This document shows positions 62,098 to 64,000 of a DNA stretch of 64,000 nt, piece by piece. This DNA comes from Psilocybe azurescens (taxonomy: Eukaryota > Basidiomycota > Agaricomycetes > Agaricales > Agrocybaceae), in assembly GCA_023853785.1 (NCBI GenBank), contig JAJIRX010000067.1, positions 124,001 through 188,000 on the forward strand, in the 5' to 3' direction. Within the stretch, counting starts at the first letter, position 1, and every line of letters begins with the position of its first letter. Below the pieces are notes generated by a model. The model was not told the DNA's origin and did not search any database. It saw only the letters and a list, made by a program, of their open reading frames with translations. A program made the position numbers and the translations under genes.

Positions 62098-63794
62098 TTT
62101 CAAGCCATTCTAGATGCTACTTGGACATTTTAACACCGTTACCGACAGCATGTCTCGTGGAAAAAAGGCTGCTCATCATCATCCCTCCTCTCCTCCTCCG
62201 GCTCCACATAAGTTTTGCAAGTACTGCATAAGCATTTGACTCTGGAGAGATATTATCTCAGAGATACAGCCGATGGATACCTACGAGCAGGGAACTAAGA
62301 GTCAATGAATGTAATGAAATCCGTTAAAAATCTTAGTCTCAACAAAGGAATACCACACCTGACTGGGAATGATATTGACATTACACGGGCCTCATACACC
62401 TTCCTGCCAAAGCTGGTCACACTATATGACACCCTTAACTGCGGCCAATAATTTCCAGGGCCAATGTTGATCAGGCCTTACGAGGCGGTCAGACGACGCA
62501 AGGGATGACCAGAACATATAAATCCATTATTAGTCGATATACTCACCTGAAAAGGTCTCGGTAGGTCATGTCGCCAAACCTTGTCAGGCTTTTTCAGACC
62601 TTAAACCACCTTATGAGGCTGCCAGGCGTCGCAATGCCTGATAGGGTAAATTCATTTTTTCCGACAGATGGAAGCTATCGTCCATCCATATCCCTTTGTT
62701 TGCAAGATTCTGTTCTTTGTGTTAAGACTGTTGTGTAAAGAAGTTAGATAATCTTATTGTGATCTTTTCAAGCCTTTTGTTGTATGCAAGATGTAATAAG
62801 CCATCGCAATAACGATGGAACTACATCCGTCGGTTAAATTGTACACATCAAGGGTATCCTTATCACAAACTTTGGAAAAGAGAGCCCTTGGGGGCCTAGG
62901 ATCTCAGATGATCATAGCCCACAGGGTATAGTTTATCTTCCTTGGGTGAGCGGTGCCGCGGTTATGTTCTAGATCAAGTGTACCAAAGCTTATCTATGTA
63001 GTCCCAGTGCTTGAACTACTGGCACGCAATTGGTAACTGTCATGATCGTACTCTGTGTGTGTACAAACTGGCAACAACTCGGAGAGAACTCGTGGTGAAC
63101 TTTGATGACAATGATGAATCCACCGAGAAGTGGACTAATAGAGTAAGTAATACCCGCAGTTCGATTTGAGGGACTTGTTTGCCATAAGTATCACTGCGGA
63201 AATGATGTTTTTGGCACTAAAATTTAGTTCTCTTGCTCGTCCAACTGCGCACCCTTCACATATCAGGGAGTGAATTATGACCTGGGCTGGAAACAGTGTG
63301 ATCGGTCCAGGCCAAGGTGAAGCATTTGGTTCGTTCATTAAAGTACAGCGTCATTTCGTTTCGAAAGCTTGCGAAGGTGGCATTCTGCTTACGAGGTTTG
63401 TGGCCTGGGTGAGAACCTTTATGTTTGCAAAATAAATTGTAGCCTCCTCATATCAAGTTTATCTCAATGCGATGGCATTTTCCATGCGGGCAGAAAAGAC
63501 CGATTCCCTTCAATGATAACGCAACAACGAGTAGGAATTGCGCTGCGCATCCGCAGGAGACGACACCGGGGTATCAAATGACCAGAATGGGTTTAGAACA
63601 GAAATTTGAAAGGGCGTCGAATAAAAGGACCACATTCCAGGATTATCTCTTACATAGTTGAAATTTCTTCTGGCTTCTGGTTTCCGGCTGTTCACAACAT
63701 CTTCGCCTGTAAGAAACCTATCCGCACATCGAAAGACAGAGATGAGCTGACCCCAGTATATTAGCCCTTAGCATAGCATTCTTCATTGTCCAGC
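62098..63794. other. Intergenic, 1.7 kb, with a degenerate direct repeat
   Basis: The segments at about 62475-62520 (CAGGCCTTACGAGGCGGTCA) and about 62605-62650 (CACCTTATGAGGCTGCCAGG) resemble each other at about 70 percent and may be relics of a repeat. Several minus- and plus-strand frames at 63135-63695 have no protein-like content. Confidence 0.35.
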
Positions 63795-64000
63795 ATGTCT
63801 TTTTCACGCAACCGAGGACGTCCTCGCCTCAATTGCTTGCGCCCGAGGACAGGAACGATGGTGTACCCAACGCCGAGACCCAGCCCCTCATCCAACGTGC
63901 TGCAGATCCCGAAGACATCAAACAAGAATCAGACACCCAACCAACCCTAACAACAACCCCTCCCAGTCCACAAACATCGCCCGGACTCCTCCCCTCCCAC
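63795..64000 (+). CDS. 5' end of an unknown gene, cut by the window edge
   Basis: ATG at 63795. Directly, the frame is MSFSRNRGRPRLNCLRPRTG and stops at about 46 codons. If the T5 run at 63800-63804 had one more T, the frame would be MSFFTQPRTSSPQLLAPEDR and stay open, Pro/Gln/Thr-rich, to the end of the window (for example QPLIQRAADPEDIKQESD). The second reading looks far more like protein and fits the indel pattern of the other genes. It is a disordered N-terminus; family unknown. Confidence 0.4.

Overview
The window looks like nuclear DNA of a basidiomycete fungus, most likely a mushroom-forming Agaricomycete. Genes carry several short introns (about 50-77 nt), two tRNA genes are interrupted by introns, and the housekeeping genes are fungal: PRP43, a CDC12-type septin, cytosolic TyrRS, MRM2, a TFIIIC tau55-like subunit and a Caj1-like DnaJ-X protein. 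They are mixed with families expanded in mushrooms: kinase-like genes, DUF4238, small secreted cysteine peptides, a GPI-type chitin deacetylase and a secreted carboxylesterase. All gene models come from reading the six frames and GT-AG (sometimes GC-AG) signals by eye; no alignment was run.

Layout. 0-10 kb: a small secreted peptide (-), an HNH protein (+), a two-finger C2H2 factor (+) and a DnaJ-X chaperone (+). 10-18.3 kb: tRNA-Gly(GCC), TyrRS copy A (-), a secreted-peptide locus (+), and TyrRS copy B (-) lodged inside a broken kinase-like gene. 18.7-27 kb: an MFS sugar transporter (-), a 170-bp pogo-type MITE and PRP43 (-). 27.6-36.6 kb: a tandem duplication of a block holding two related, unrecognised genes (called alpha and beta here) plus the 5' end of a septin gene. 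The order is psi-alpha1, beta1, orphan septin 5' end, alpha2, beta2, complete septin. 37-50.4 kb: a DUF4238 gene whose stop codon lies inside the inverted repeat of a fold-back element, an unknown gene (-), an Agaricomycete kinase-like gene, and two tandem TKL-like kinases. The second of these carries a USP8-dimerisation (MIT-like) module at its N-terminus. 50.9-64 kb: chitin deacetylase (-), carboxylesterase (+), tau55-like TFIIIC subunit (-), a tiny coiled-coil ORF (-), MRM2 (+), tRNA-Leu(AAG), a small unknown gene (-), and the start of a gene cut by the window edge.

The genes do not form one pathway. What unites the middle of the window is rearrangement: tandem duplication, gene-in-gene insertion, domain fusion and fold-back elements. 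The best candidates for something undescribed are the alpha/beta gene family, the USP8-dimer/kinase fusion and the TyrRS-in-kinase chimera.

Caution. More than ten otherwise convincing genes, including housekeeping ones, carry an apparent one-base shift, usually one base missing from a short homopolymer. This is more easily explained by residual assembly indels than by mass pseudogenisation, so single frameshifts should not by themselves be read as broken genes.
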